Assembly (NCBI GenBank): GCA_022826805.1
Contig: JAJDUH010000058.1
Coordinates: forward strand, 45,987 to 109,986
DNA: 64,000 nucleotides
Direction: 5' to 3'
Origin: Candidatus Poribacteria bacterium
GTDB lineage: Bacteria; Poribacteria; WGA-4E; WGA-3G
A model generated the notes under the pieces. It was not told the origin of the DNA, made no database searches, and saw only the letters and a program-made list of their open reading frames with translations. The translations under genes and the position numbers were made by a program. Shown piece after piece: positions 9,202 through 18,600 of the stretch (position 1 is the stretch's first letter; each line of letters begins with the position of its first letter).

Positions 9202-9289
9202 ACTGTTTTTTTGGGTTGTTGGTTATAAGTACTTGGTACTTGGTTAAGAGGCATGTTTCATGAGAAACCGAGTTAACTGCCACAAGGCT

Positions 9290-9322
9290 TAACTTATAAC
9301 CTATAACCAACAACCAACAACT
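9290..9322 (+). repeat. Degenerate heptamer tract (AACYNAY)n
   Basis: TAACTTATAACCTATAACC and the following CAACCAACAAC show 7-bp periodicity. Equivalent tracts lie directly before several start codons elsewhere in the window. Confidence 0.6.
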
Positions 9323-9350
9323 GTGGTGGATTTGAAAAATAAATAGGCAT

Positions 9351-9533
9351 GTTGGTGCGGTTGGATGAAGTTTAAATAAATATTTCGGTAATTTTGGATA
9401 ATATCCGGTGCGGGATGTAAAGCAAAGACATATTTTGCCTATAAAGGCAAAATTTGGAAACCGCACCTACCGGGCCTGGGGAAAATTAGAATTACCGAAT
9501 TAAATTCTGAAACTTCATGAAACCGCACCTACC
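9351..9533. repeat. MITE-like element with long imperfect inverted repeats
   Basis: The left arm, GGTGCGGTTGGATGAAGTTT followed by TTCGGTAATTTT, is matched in reverse by the right arm, with AATTACCGAA, then AAACTTCATG and AAACCGCACCTACC. Allowing a few mismatches, the arms extend over about 45 bp. The inside holds another hairpin (ATTTTGCC/GGCAAAAT, 9432-9453) and no coding sequence. It resembles a non-autonomous transposable element. This makes up much of the 734-bp gene-free stretch 9127-9860. Confidence 0.6.
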
Positions 9534-9547
9534 TTACGAGTGGTAGG

Positions 9548-9566
9548 GTTTTTGCTGGGGTGTTTC
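9548..9566 (+). repeat. Copy of core GTTTTTGCTGGGGTGTTTC
   Basis: Exact copy of the 19-bp core, here followed by TTCAAGGTTTCCTAACCTCG. The copy at 60215 has nearly the same flank. Confidence 0.8.
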
Positions 9567-9670
9567 TTCAAGGTTTCCTAACCTCGCTGGTTTATAATGT
9601 CTAAGTCATTCTAATATTTACCATAATATACCCAGGGTCATTTAGTTTTCCAATAATTTGCATCCGGACG

Positions 9671-9715
9671 CCCGAACTTGTTCGGGAAAAGTGCGCTGTC
9701 CCGAACAAGTTCGGG
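9671..9715. repeat. Paired 16-bp palindromes CCCGAACTTGTTCGGG
   Basis: CCCGAACTTGTTCGGG (9671-9686) and its exact reverse complement CCCGAACAAGTTCGGG (9700-9715) are 13 bp apart. Each is itself nearly palindromic. I see no gene in this part of the spacer. Confidence 0.75.
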
Positions 9716-9787
9716 CATCCATCGAGAGATCTCCTTCACATCAGTGAACTTATTCCTTAAAACTAAATAGTCCTACATAATATGCCC

Positions 9788-9816
9788 TTGACAATTAAAA
9801 CATTCCCATATACCAT
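9788..9816 (+). promoter_or_regulatory. Putative promoter for the flippase-like gene
   Basis: TTGACA (9788-9793), 17 bp, TACCAT (9811-9816). The -10 is weak, but a similar arrangement occurs at 13380. Confidence 0.5.
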
Positions 9817-9860
9817 GATACGCATTCTAAAAAAATATCTAAAATTCAATAATAGCGAGC

Positions 9861-10868
9861 GTGCCTTTGAACAGAAAGCAATTCCAGCGGGTTGCCAAAA
9901 TCGGCGTACCTACAGTGCTGGCAGTCGTTATAGCTTACTTCCTCTTAAGACAGATCGACCTGCAACAGATACCGCAAACCCTTAGCCGGTTGTCGATAAA
10001 GGCACTCTTAATCGGGCTCGTATGCTATTGTCTGTTAGTGTTGGCGAAAACCCTCCGGTTCCGAGCACTGCTCAATCTTGAGAGTCGTATCCATCGAATT
10101 TTCCCAATCTTGGCGTTGCACACCTTTTGGGGCAATATTCTTCCGATGCGGACAGGAGATGTCTCTTATGTCTATCTCATGCAACGGCGACAGAAAGTGG
10201 ACGCAACACAGGGAATCGCCTCGCTTCTGGTGGCAAGCCTCATTGACCTTGTGCTGCTAATGGGCTTGGTAATTGCCACAGCCTGGCTCCTGCGCACCGA
10301 GCTTCGCAACACATTCTCTGGCACGGTACTTTACCTCGTGCCTTTCCTAATAGGCGGTGGTTTAGTCGCAGTCGTGCTCTTTGTATACATTGCACCAAGC
10401 GTCTGCATGAAGTTCGCAGAGCGATGTACGGTGCCACTGTTGCGTCTTAAAAAGCGACCAATCACATGGGCGGTCAACAAAGGCTTGGAAGTACTCCGGC
10501 AGCTAACAGCGTTTCGGTCGAATCGCCGTTACTTGGAAGTCTGGTTATATTCCCTACTCTGCCTCGTCATCCGTTTCGGGTTTCAGTGCTACCTCGTCAT
10601 CGAGATGGGGGTCGGTATTCCGATGCCCGAAGTGTTATTCGCACTCGCCTTTACGAACGTCTTTAACCTATTGCCTGTCCAGACAGTTGGTAACTTCGGA
10701 ACGACCGAGTTTCCGTTCGTCTGGCTGCTACACCATTTCGGTACATCGGTAGAGATCGCCACTGTCACAGGATTCAGTTTACACATTCTAATCCTACTTT
10801 ACTGTTTACCCTTAGGCGCATACGGATCTCTAACCAATGGCAAGTTTCTAAAAACTAACAACTTATAA
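9861..10868 (+). CDS. Flippase-like membrane protein (UPF0104 / LPG synthase TM region)
   Basis: A 335-residue integral membrane protein with about eight hydrophobic segments. It belongs to the UPF0104/AglD-like group that shares the transmembrane domain of lysylphosphatidylglycerol synthase. Typical blocks are LRFRALLNL, LHTFWGNILPMRTGDVSYVYLM near residue 75, and LLPVQTVGNFGTTEFPFVW near 280. The catalytic LPG-synthase domain is absent, as usual for this group, so a lipid- or glycolipid-handling role is only an inference. The start is a GTG with a weak ribosome site (GCGAG). The amidohydrolase gene follows after 32 bp. Confidence 0.8.
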   Translation: MPLNRKQFQRVAKIGVPTVLAVVIAYFLLRQIDLQQIPQTLSRLSIKALLIGLVCYCLLVLAKTLRFRALLNLESRIHRIFPILALHTFWGNILPMRTGDVSYVYLMQRRQKVDATQGIASLLVASLIDLVLLMGLVIATAWLLRTELRNTFSGTVLYLVPFLIGGGLVAVVLFVYIAPSVCMKFAERCTVPLLRLKKRPITWAVNKGLEVLRQLTAFRSNRRYLEVWLYSLLCLVIRFGFQCYLVIEMGVGIPMPEVLFALAFTNVFNLLPVQTVGNFGTTEFPFVWLLHHFGTSVEIATVTGFSLHILILLYCLPLGAYGSLTNGKFLKTNNL

Positions 10869-10888
10869 CCAACAACCAACAACCATAT
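10853..10888 (+). repeat. Heptamer tract upstream of amidohydrolase gene
   Basis: AACTAACAACTTATAACC and the following CAACCAACAACC repeat with period 7. Here a normal CGGAG ribosome site lies between the tract and the ATG. Confidence 0.6.
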
Positions 10889-10900
10889 CGGAGCCATAAT

Positions 10901-11722
10901 ATGAGAATCATCGATCCACATGTTCACGTTTGGAAAAACGATCCACGATTTCCGTGGGCACCAGAGACAACAAATCCACCCGAAGATGATGCCACAGCAG
11001 AAACACTCTTAGAACTGATGGCAGCGAACGGCGTTGAAAAAACCGTCCTCGTTCAGGTCATCCATTATCGCTGGGATAACCGGTACGCAGCCGACGCAAT
11101 GAAAAGATACCCCGATAAATTCATGGGCGTCTGCCGAATCAACCCCGAAGACCCGGAGGCACCCGACCATCTCAGCCGCTGGACCGAAGAGGACGGTTTC
11201 CACGGTGTGCGTCTGAGTCCGTCTACCGGACCTAACGGCGATTGGTTTGCCGGACCCTTGATGCCACCGATATTCCGCCGCGCCGAAACACTCGGCGTCC
11301 CGATGCTGATGCTCACAGGTGCCGATCGGTTAGTAGACCTCGTCCCACTTTTAGAACAACATCCCGACTTGGATGTTGTCATCGATCACATGGCGGGTTG
11401 TTCGCCTGATGCCCCTGAAAAGCATGAATTGCTGCTCGACTTAGCACGGTTTCCTCGGGTTTATGTCAAGATAAGTCACACATGGTCAATCTCAAAGACC
11501 GGTTTTCCATGGGCGGACACATACGAGCAGGTCAAGAAGGTATATCACGCGTTCGGCGGTTCTCGGATTATGTGGGGCACCGATTGGCCCGTCTGTCTCA
11601 AACAAGCCAGTTATGCAGAAACCTTAGCCGTTGTCCGTGACGAAATGGACTTCTTCACACCCGAAGATCGGGAATGGGTCTTGGGCAAAACAGCACTGCA
11701 ACTCTGGCAATTCCCAACCTAA
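10901..11722 (+). CDS. Amidohydrolase family 2 protein
   Basis: A 273-residue TIM-barrel hydrolase of the amidohydrolase-2 family, which includes 2-pyrone-4,6-dicarboxylate hydrolases and related carboxylate-releasing enzymes. The N-terminal metal motif is DPHVHVW. A second conserved block, DLDVVIDHMAG, is near residue 160, and GTDWPVCLKQ near 230 carries the conserved Asp. CGGAG lies before the ATG. The next gene, a sulfatase, follows 41 bp later with its own ribosome site, so the two could share a transcript. The substrate is unknown. Confidence 0.9.
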   Translation: MRIIDPHVHVWKNDPRFPWAPETTNPPEDDATAETLLELMAANGVEKTVLVQVIHYRWDNRYAADAMKRYPDKFMGVCRINPEDPEAPDHLSRWTEEDGFHGVRLSPSTGPNGDWFAGPLMPPIFRRAETLGVPMLMLTGADRLVDLVPLLEQHPDLDVVIDHMAGCSPDAPEKHELLLDLARFPRVYVKISHTWSISKTGFPWADTYEQVKKVYHAFGGSRIMWGTDWPVCLKQASYAETLAVVRDEMDFFTPEDREWVLGKTALQLWQFPT

Positions 11723-11763
11723 CACTCCGACAATTACTTATACACTATAAAAAGGGAGCTACA

Positions 11764-13365
11764 ATGAACATATCAGATCGCCCGAATATCCTTTGGATCT
11801 CTATAGAGGATACAACACCCCGTTTTGGTTGTTACGGGGACCCGATCGCACGTACACCCAATATTGACAGGCTCGCTGCTGGTGGATGTCGGTTTCCGAA
11901 CGCGTTTTCGACTGCTGGGGTCTGTGCACCGAGTCGTTCCGCTATTATCACCGGTATGTATCAGACTTCCATCGGAACACATCACCATCGGACAACGCAT
12001 ACACACGAAAGTACACCGGACCTACCTACGCCGTATTCTGTCGTTCCGCCCCCTTATGTGAAAACATTCACCGAATATCTGAGAGGGGCAGGCTATTATT
12101 GCACCAACAATAGTAAAACAGACTATCAGTTCACACCGCCTATCACAGCGTGGGATGACAATAGCAATCAAGGACACTGGCGAAATCGTGCGGACGGGCA
12201 ACCCTTCTTTTCCGTTTTTAACCCACTCGTTACACACGAAAGTGGTATGTGGGAAAAGGAAGATCGTCCACTGACCACGAATCCAGATGACGTGGAATTA
12301 CCACCTTATTTACCAGATACACCTAAAGCCCGCGCCGCATTGGCTCGACAGTACGATAATCTCGCCACTGCCGATGCACGTGTCGGAGAGTTGTTGGATC
12401 AACTCGAGGAAGATGGACTTGCAGAGAATACCATTGTTTTTCTCTGGAGCGATCACGGTGAAGGACTCCCACGCGGTAAACGTTGGCCCTATGATGCGGG
12501 GATCCGAATTCCGTTGATTGTGCGTTGGCACGCAGCGCTTAATCCAGGGAGTGAGAGTGATCAATTGGTGAGTTTGATTGATCTCGGTCCCACTGTGCTT
12601 TCGTTATGTGGTGTTCAAGCACCGCAGCACCTACAAGGACAACCCTTCCTTGGACCCCAAAAAGTAGAACGTGAATATATTTTTGCAACGCGCGACCGCC
12701 TTGATTTATCGTATCAGATGTTGCGTGCTGTACGTGATAAAAGGTATAAATACATCCGAAATTATTATCCCGAAAAGCCATATCTCCTCTGGGATCCTTA
12801 CCGCAATGACCATCCCGTGATGCAGGAGATGTGGCGACTTCATGCCGAAGGCAAATTAGAGGGCGATCAATTGGTCATGTTCCAATCACCCCGCCCCGCT
12901 GAAGAACTCTACGATGTGGAAAATGACAAGTATGAACTCAACAATTTAGCAGAAAATGCAGCACACGCACATGTACTTAAACGGATGCAAGAAACGTTGA
13001 CAGCGTGGCAATCGGAATTCGGGGATATGGGGAATATATCTGAAGAAGAAATGGTGGCGAAGTGGTATCCTAATGGCATACAACCACAAACGGCATCACC
13101 ACTTTTCATTCCAATTAACGCCTCTAACCCCGGCACGGAGCCTGCTCATGAAGATGGAGAATGGGACGCACCGCTGCTTCTGCAACTCTACTGTTCAACA
13201 CAAGGTGCCTCAATTGCGTATACAACCGAAGAAGGTGAAGATGTCCGATGGCAGTTGTATACAGAACCTTTGCGTTTACCGATAGGTGAAACCGTTATAA
13301 GAGCAAAAGCAATTCGGATCGGTTACAAAGAGAGCGATGAAAAATCTCTAAAATTCACAAACTGA
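11764..13365 (+). CDS. Sulfatase with C-terminal chitobiase-like domain
   Basis: A 533-residue arylsulfatase-family enzyme that should hydrolyse sulfate esters. The core formylglycine motif is CAPSR in STAGVCAPSRSAIITG (Cys type). NILWISIEDTTP provides the first metal ligands, and FLWSDHGEGLPRGKRWPYDAG the second site with the catalytic block. The last 70 residues (SIAYTTEEGEDVRW to IRAKAIRIGYKES) resemble the chitobiase/beta-hexosaminidase C-terminal domain. The ORF track begins at 11674, but the ATG at 11764 has AAAGGGAG upstream and starts right before the conserved strand. No signal peptide is visible, which is unusual for a sulfatase that would act on external polysaccharide. Confidence 0.92.
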   Translation: MNISDRPNILWISIEDTTPRFGCYGDPIARTPNIDRLAAGGCRFPNAFSTAGVCAPSRSAIITGMYQTSIGTHHHRTTHTHESTPDLPTPYSVVPPPYVKTFTEYLRGAGYYCTNNSKTDYQFTPPITAWDDNSNQGHWRNRADGQPFFSVFNPLVTHESGMWEKEDRPLTTNPDDVELPPYLPDTPKARAALARQYDNLATADARVGELLDQLEEDGLAENTIVFLWSDHGEGLPRGKRWPYDAGIRIPLIVRWHAALNPGSESDQLVSLIDLGPTVLSLCGVQAPQHLQGQPFLGPQKVEREYIFATRDRLDLSYQMLRAVRDKRYKYIRNYYPEKPYLLWDPYRNDHPVMQEMWRLHAEGKLEGDQLVMFQSPRPAEELYDVENDKYELNNLAENAAHAHVLKRMQETLTAWQSEFGDMGNISEEEMVAKWYPNGIQPQTASPLFIPINASNPGTEPAHEDGEWDAPLLLQLYCSTQGASIAYTTEEGEDVRWQLYTEPLRLPIGETVIRAKAIRIGYKESDEKSLKFTN

Positions 13366-13379
13366 AAACCAAATCCTTC

Positions 13380-13409
13380 TTGACAAAATTATCCCAAATA
13401 TGTTACCAT
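13380..13409 (+). promoter_or_regulatory. Putative promoter for the zinc-ribbon gene
   Basis: TTGACA (13380-13385) and TACCAT (13404-13409) are 18 bp apart. The gene starts at 13540. Confidence 0.45.
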
Positions 13410-13539
13410 AATCAGATTAGATATCAACGGCGACTCCCATTAACTGATAGCAACACGGCAAGATACCATACACTCCCAAACCCCCAAGGTTCTTTGTTGG
13501 TGAGGTTCCAACCTCTCCCCATTCACAAGGAGAAATACT

Positions 13540-13887
13540 ATGCCGTTTTGTCCACAATGCAACGCTGAATATAAGCCGGAAGTATTGATGTGCTCGGATT
13601 GCAAGGTCCAACTCGTGCCTGAATTAGTGCAAACTGAGGTTACGGAATATGGGGATTGGTGCGTTGTTGAATCCGTACCAAATGAATTAGCGGGAAATAT
13701 CCTCCAGAGCGTTTTACAGGAGGAAGGTATTCCTGTCTATTTACGCTGCCATGAAGTGCCTTATTATGGCGGTGTGAAAGGCAATATCAAACAATCTGAA
13801 TGGGGCGATGTCCTCGTGCCAGTTAACTTACTTCCGCAGGCGCAGGCATCCCTCCAAGCTTATTTCGATTCACTACAGGAAGTTTAA
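13540..13887 (+). CDS. Zinc-ribbon protein with DUF2007-like domain
   Basis: A 115-residue soluble protein. The N-terminus carries two CxxC pairs (CPQC and CSDC) that should bind one zinc ion. The rest (WCVVESVPNELAGNILQSVL to VLVPVNLLPQAQASL) resembles DUF2007, a small domain of unknown biochemical function often called a putative signal-transducing protein. AAGGAG eight bases before the ATG makes the start secure. The function is unknown. Confidence 0.8.
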   Translation: MPFCPQCNAEYKPEVLMCSDCKVQLVPELVQTEVTEYGDWCVVESVPNELAGNILQSVLQEEGIPVYLRCHEVPYYGGVKGNIKQSEWGDVLVPVNLLPQAQASLQAYFDSLQEV

Positions 13888-13906
13888 CACGCCCAGACAA
13901 GTTGCC

Positions 13907-14113
13907 ATGAAGAAGGTAAAGCAACTCTACCTCTTTAAAGAAGTAGAATCTCACATGCGCATAACTGACAAAATTCACGTCCGAGCACACCAAAGGCGGG
14001 ACGGTAGTTACGTCAGAGAATATTGGCGAAAACGACCTGCCAGAAGGAGTAGTACTCGCAAACTGGTAACATCAGAGGAACAGATGTCTTTCTTGGAAAG
14101 CGAAAAAGATTAA
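13907..14113 (+). CDS. Small basic hypothetical protein
   Basis: A 68-residue, strongly basic reading frame starting at the ATG 13907, 19 bases after the zinc-ribbon gene. The core IHVRAHQRRDGSYVREYWRK resembles a short basic motif seen in small phage-like or nucleic-acid-associated proteins, but I cannot name a family with confidence. There is no clear ribosome site. The ORF track extends it upstream to 13808 within the previous gene, which is unlikely. It is probably real because of its biased composition and position, but this is not certain. Confidence 0.45.
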   Translation: MKKVKQLYLFKEVESHMRITDKIHVRAHQRRDGSYVREYWRKRPARRSSTRKLVTSEEQMSFLESEKD

Positions 14114-14163
14114 GAGGCTTACACGAGAAGACCTCAAAATCGTCAGAGGGCTTTGTAAGCCCG

Positions 14164-15348
14164 ATGCAATACACTATGATCCATTTTTTCCAAAGCTTGC
14201 AGGTTCCCCGTGTTCCCATACGTTGCTTGCAAGCCTTTACCGTCTTACTGTTTTTCATCGCGAGCCCCGCACTTTTCAGTGATGTTTACCGCATCAAAAT
14301 AGGTGACACCCTCCTGATTGCGGTGATTGGACAACCGGAGTATACGCATTCCGTCCAAGTCCGTGAAGACGGTAGGATCAATTACTTCGGCGGGGACTTT
14401 GATGTTGTTGGGCAGACGGTGACAGCAGTCAATCAGCTGATTCGCGAGTTTCTCGTCAAGGATAATCACGTTAGCAACCCCATTGTTATGGTCTCACCGG
14501 TCCTACAAGAGAATGGCGTCTTCGTTGGTGGCGCCGTAAAGGCACCCGGGCGTTATCCCATCTCACCGGAGACGGATATCGGTCTGTACCGTGCCATCAC
14601 CCTTGCCGGTGGTATGGCTGAGAATGCCGATCGCCAAGGCGTGCAATTAATCCGCACTGATGCCACACAAAAGGTTGAAACCTACAACCTCTCAACCAAC
14701 CGTCCATACAAAGATATCCGCGTCAATATAAACGATCTCGTGTTTGTTATGCCCCTCAGCACCGTCGTAGTGCAAGGGCAAGTCCAAACACCCGGAAAGC
14801 TCTTTATCCGCGATGAGATTGGCATTGAACAGGCACTCGCCCGCGCAGGCGGTCCCACCCCAGAGGCGGATCTCACAGCACTCATAAGAATCGGCAAGGA
14901 CGGCACCCTTTCCGAATTTAACCGCTCTGAACAGTTCTGGAAATCCACAGAGGACAACACCCCGCTCTCTTCTCTATCGGACGGCGATGTCCTGTATGTC
15001 CCTAATGTATTCAAAGTTGAACCTATCTACGTAACGGGTTATGTCCGTAACCCAGGTGCCCAGCGCGTGCGTGGACCTTTGAGCATTACGCAAGCCGTTG
15101 CCCTCGGCGGCGGGTTTGACGTTGCAGCGAACCGCGAGGAGGTGCTTGTTCACCGCCGTGATGGCATGATTGAAGAGGTCTCGTTGATACCCGACCCCGT
15201 TGAAGGCGCACCATCGCAGCAGACGTTACTCTATCCGGGGGACATTTTAGAGGTAAAAAAGGAATTTCAGGTGAATTGGGGGCTCGTCAGTACATTCGCC
15301 TACATCCTCATCAGCGGCATCGGCATCATAATTCAGCTGACGAGGTAG
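14164..15348 (+). CDS. Polysaccharide export protein with SLBB domains (Wza-like)
   Basis: A 394-residue exported protein of the polysaccharide biosynthesis/export family. After a signal-like segment (FTVLLFFIASPALFS), the export domain begins with YRIKIGDTLLIAVIGQPEYTHSVQV. SLBB beta-grasp repeats follow: VFVGGAVKAPGRYPISPE, VVVQGQVQTPGKLFI and IYVTGYVRNPGAQRV, each opening a repeat. A final hydrophobic helix (VSTFAYILISGIGIIIQL) may span the outer membrane, as in Wza. A capsule or exopolysaccharide export role is expected. No glycosyltransferases are adjacent; a Wzi-like gene is at 33901. The start could also be the ATG at 14176. Confidence 0.88.
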   Translation: MQYTMIHFFQSLQVPRVPIRCLQAFTVLLFFIASPALFSDVYRIKIGDTLLIAVIGQPEYTHSVQVREDGRINYFGGDFDVVGQTVTAVNQLIREFLVKDNHVSNPIVMVSPVLQENGVFVGGAVKAPGRYPISPETDIGLYRAITLAGGMAENADRQGVQLIRTDATQKVETYNLSTNRPYKDIRVNINDLVFVMPLSTVVVQGQVQTPGKLFIRDEIGIEQALARAGGPTPEADLTALIRIGKDGTLSEFNRSEQFWKSTEDNTPLSSLSDGDVLYVPNVFKVEPIYVTGYVRNPGAQRVRGPLSITQAVALGGGFDVAANREEVLVHRRDGMIEEVSLIPDPVEGAPSQQTLLYPGDILEVKKEFQVNWGLVSTFAYILISGIGIIIQLTR

Positions 15349-15383
15349 ATTGTTAAATGAGTTTGGTATAAGGCATTTTTTTT

Positions 15384-15407
15384 GTAGCATAAACTGTCAG
15401 TTTGTGC
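15384..15407. repeat. Hairpin repeat, left copy flanking the Hsp90-ATPase/nuclease gene
   Basis: GTAGCATAAACTGTCAGTTT with TGTGC after it. A 23-of-24 match lies in inverse orientation at 19070-19093, on the other side of the gene 15667-18924. The unit is itself a hairpin (GCATAAACT/AGTTTGTGC). Confidence 0.7.
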
Positions 15408-15522
15408 AATTTGGGATATGGCAGTATCAAAATGTTTGAACTTTGAAACGGGATGCTTTTCCTGTTCTTAGAAAATGGACACAGACCATTATATTGTTGT
15501 TTCTCACAAAAACATAATTTCT

Positions 15523-15546
15523 TGTAGGAGCGACCTCTGGTCGCGA
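15523..15546. repeat. Hairpin repeat GTAGGAGCGACCTCTGGTCGC
   Basis: A copy of the GTAGGAGCGA hairpin family with GCGACC/GGTCGC arms. The rest of the 318-bp spacer 15349-15666 shows no gene. Confidence 0.6.
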
Positions 15547-15666
15547 CATTCAAACTTAAAATTTAGACAGACAAAGCACTATCCTCAAATCACAAGAAAT
15601 GGGAAAGTATAAATAACACCTCGAGTCCTTTATGGCTAAATAGATGGAGGAAAGGAGCATCCAGTT

Positions 15667-18600
15667 ATGCTATGCGAACAATTTGAACACATTCATGAAA
15701 TCCGCCAAACTTATCATGGTGATAGCGAATTGTCCAAGGCTAACCAAATGAGCATGATTAAAACTTTAGCGGAGGATCTTAACAAAACAAACGCTCACTT
15801 TATTTTCGAGTTGATTCAGAACGCTGAGGACAACACATACGAGACGCCTTTGCCCTATATTTCCTTCCAGTTAACAAAAACCGATCCTACCTGCACTAAA
15901 GGCTCTGATGGTGCATTGATCATCGAAAACAACGAAATTGGCTTTAATCGTAATGATGTGGCAACAATTTGTGCGGTGGGTCAAAGCAAAAAGAGAAAGA
16001 AGTTTGGAGACATCGGTGAAAAGGGAATTGGTTTTAAATCTGTCTTCCGCGTAACAGATAACCCTCATATCTTTTCCAAAGGTTACGAGTTTTGTTTGCC
16101 GGAGTTTGATGAAGAAACTGGACTTGGGTACATCGTACCAAGGTGGCTTGATATCCCACCGGAAGGTCTAAATCCTTCCATGACCTATATCGTCCTTCCA
16201 TTAACAAAATCAGATTTTGGGTATGCTAAGATTGAGTCAATGCTGGAAGATATTCAGCCAGAGGTTATTCTTTTTCTTTCAACTCTTAAACAAATTCGGA
16301 TTAAGACGGATACTGGGATAGATTTTACGATTTTCAAAGATAATGAGAGGCAGCCAGAAGTCACAATCGACGTTAAAGGCAATAAAGTTGGAAACTATAA
16401 TGGGGGTGATTTCTTGGTATGTCCTAAAACCTTTGATAAGCCTGCCAATATTACTCACAAGAAACGAGAAGGCGTGGAAGATCGAGAAGTTTCAATTGCG
16501 TTTCCTTTGGATGAAAATTCTACCGCAATCGAGAAGGTTTTTGCGTATTTACCTGTCCAGGATGACACCGGTTTACCATTTTTAATTAACGCCGATTTCA
16601 TACTAACTAGTTCGCGTGATGACATTCATGAGGATGTTCCTTGGAATCGTTGGTTGATGGAGTGCGTAGCGGATTTGGTTGTAAAGGAATTCTTGCCTCT
16701 TTTAAAGGAGCGAGAGCGTTTAAACGTTGACTTTCTTGAAGCACTCGCGAGCAAATTAAATAATCTTGCTGAGGATAAAAACAATCTGTTTTATCCTATC
16801 TTCGGCAAGGTCCGCGAGACACTTATGAATGAAGAATTTCTCCCAGCAAATGACAGGACGTATGTCTCAGCATCAAATGCTAAGCTCGCACGAGGGAATC
16901 CAATTAGAAACCTTCTTAACCACAAGCAGTTAAGTGACTTGTTTTATTCCATCAATACCACTAATGAAACCAAGTGGTTGTCCAATGAAATCACCCAAGA
17001 TCTCACTCCTGAGCTCCGCACCTATCTTACTTTGAAACTGGACGTTAACGAAGTTGATCCTTCTATGTTCGCACGCCGGCTAACCCTGCTGTTCCTTTCC
17101 AAACAATGTGACGAATGGTTTATCAAATTCTATAGATTTTTATTTGGGCAGCCAACACTATGGCGTTCCCAATGGAGCATTCTCCGAGATAAGCCTATTT
17201 TGCGTCTTCAAGATGGGGCACACGTTAATCCATTCAAGGAAGATGAATCTCCGAATGCATACTTACCTATTGAACAGAATACTGACATCTCGTTCCCAAT
17301 TGTGAAGATAGAATTAACTCAAGATGAAAAAGCAAGCGGGTTTCTGAGAGAGCTGGGGATTCCAAAATGGGACATTGTTGACGAAGTTATCAGCCATATT
17401 GTACCAAAATATGGACATGATTCCTCAACGGTTCCTCTTGCCAATCACAAGGGCGATTTTGCTAAAATTGAGTGTGCATGCGAAACAAATTCGAGAGATA
17501 AGCGAAATCGACTTTGGCAAGCTTTACAAGAAACCCCCTTTATTCTTATTGAGAGTTCGGACATAGGTAATGTAAGTTACTATAAACCAAATCAGATTTA
17601 TTTTCCAAATAATGAGCTTCGCTTGTATTTTAAGGGAAATGGCACTTGTAAATTTGTGAATCTTGATGAGTATCCGCCTTCGGCGCACGGGTTATTTAAG
17701 AAATTGGGAGTTGAAGATTCCGTGCGGATTGAGCGAAAAGAAAAAGATGTTGGAGGACGCGTTATCATCTATAAGCGTCACGGTTCCCATAAGAGAGGGC
17801 TTAATGGCTTTGATCCTGATATAAAGATTGACGGGTTGGAATATGCTTTGAATAACCCAACTCCAGAAAAAAGTGCTTTTATATGGAATGAAATTGCTCG
17901 GTCTAACGTTGATTGCATTCGCGGAACTACAGAAACATCAAGCCATCGGAACTATACATATAGTGATCCACCAGTGGAAGAGAGATCCAGTGGGTTTGGT
18001 TGTTTATTGATTGCCAAAAAGTGGCTCCCGGATTCAGATGGAAATATGCACAAACCAAGTGAACTCACCCTTAAGGAATTACCCGAAGGATTTGTTCGTG
18101 ATGAACAATTGGCATACCAACTCCGTATGAAAAAGGATGTAGTGGCTGAGCTTGCAGAAGAAAGTGGTGTTCCAATAAAATTTATTGAAGCATTCCGCCA
18201 AAACCCCGAGAAATGCGAGGAATTTCTTAGGGAGTTGGAGGCTGGGAAAAAAACTCTTGAGGAAAAAGAACAAGAGATTCCAGAACAATCTATTCAGGAA
18301 AAGAATGGCCCTTATGATAGAACCCCAACTGATGCCGGTTCAACACTCCTTGAGTCTTCGCCCAATATTGATGGAGAAAACAATAGTTCAACGACGAAGG
18401 AGAACAAAGTGCCAGAAACGGGCAACGTACACACTGATTCAGTAAGCAATGAATCTGTCTACACTTCTCCGCAGCCAAGTGTGAGTCGCCCAAGTTCGCA
18501 AGATAGTTCTCAGGGAAATACATCTCGTAGAGACAGCGGTGGGCATGGAGGTGGTGGCGGAGGTCCTGGCAAAACACATGAGGATTTAAAGGATGACCTG

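Noticed and set aside
9671-9715. LexA/SOS-box-like operators (CGAACTTGTTCG)
   Set aside because: The half-site spacing does not fit known LexA boxes and no gene starts nearby; a dispersed palindromic repeat is simpler.
9782-9985. ORF of 67 codons before the flippase-like gene
   Set aside because: It overlaps the promoter and the start of the flippase-like gene in another frame and has an unlikely composition.
11674-11763. Upstream extension of the sulfatase ORF
   Set aside because: It overlaps the end of the amidohydrolase gene, and the ATG at 11764 has a strong AAAGGGAG.
14068-14275. Open frame KRLTREDLKIVRGLCKPDAI... overlapping the polysaccharide export gene start
   Set aside because: It lacks a start codon and overlaps the signal peptide of a convincing gene; likely chance.
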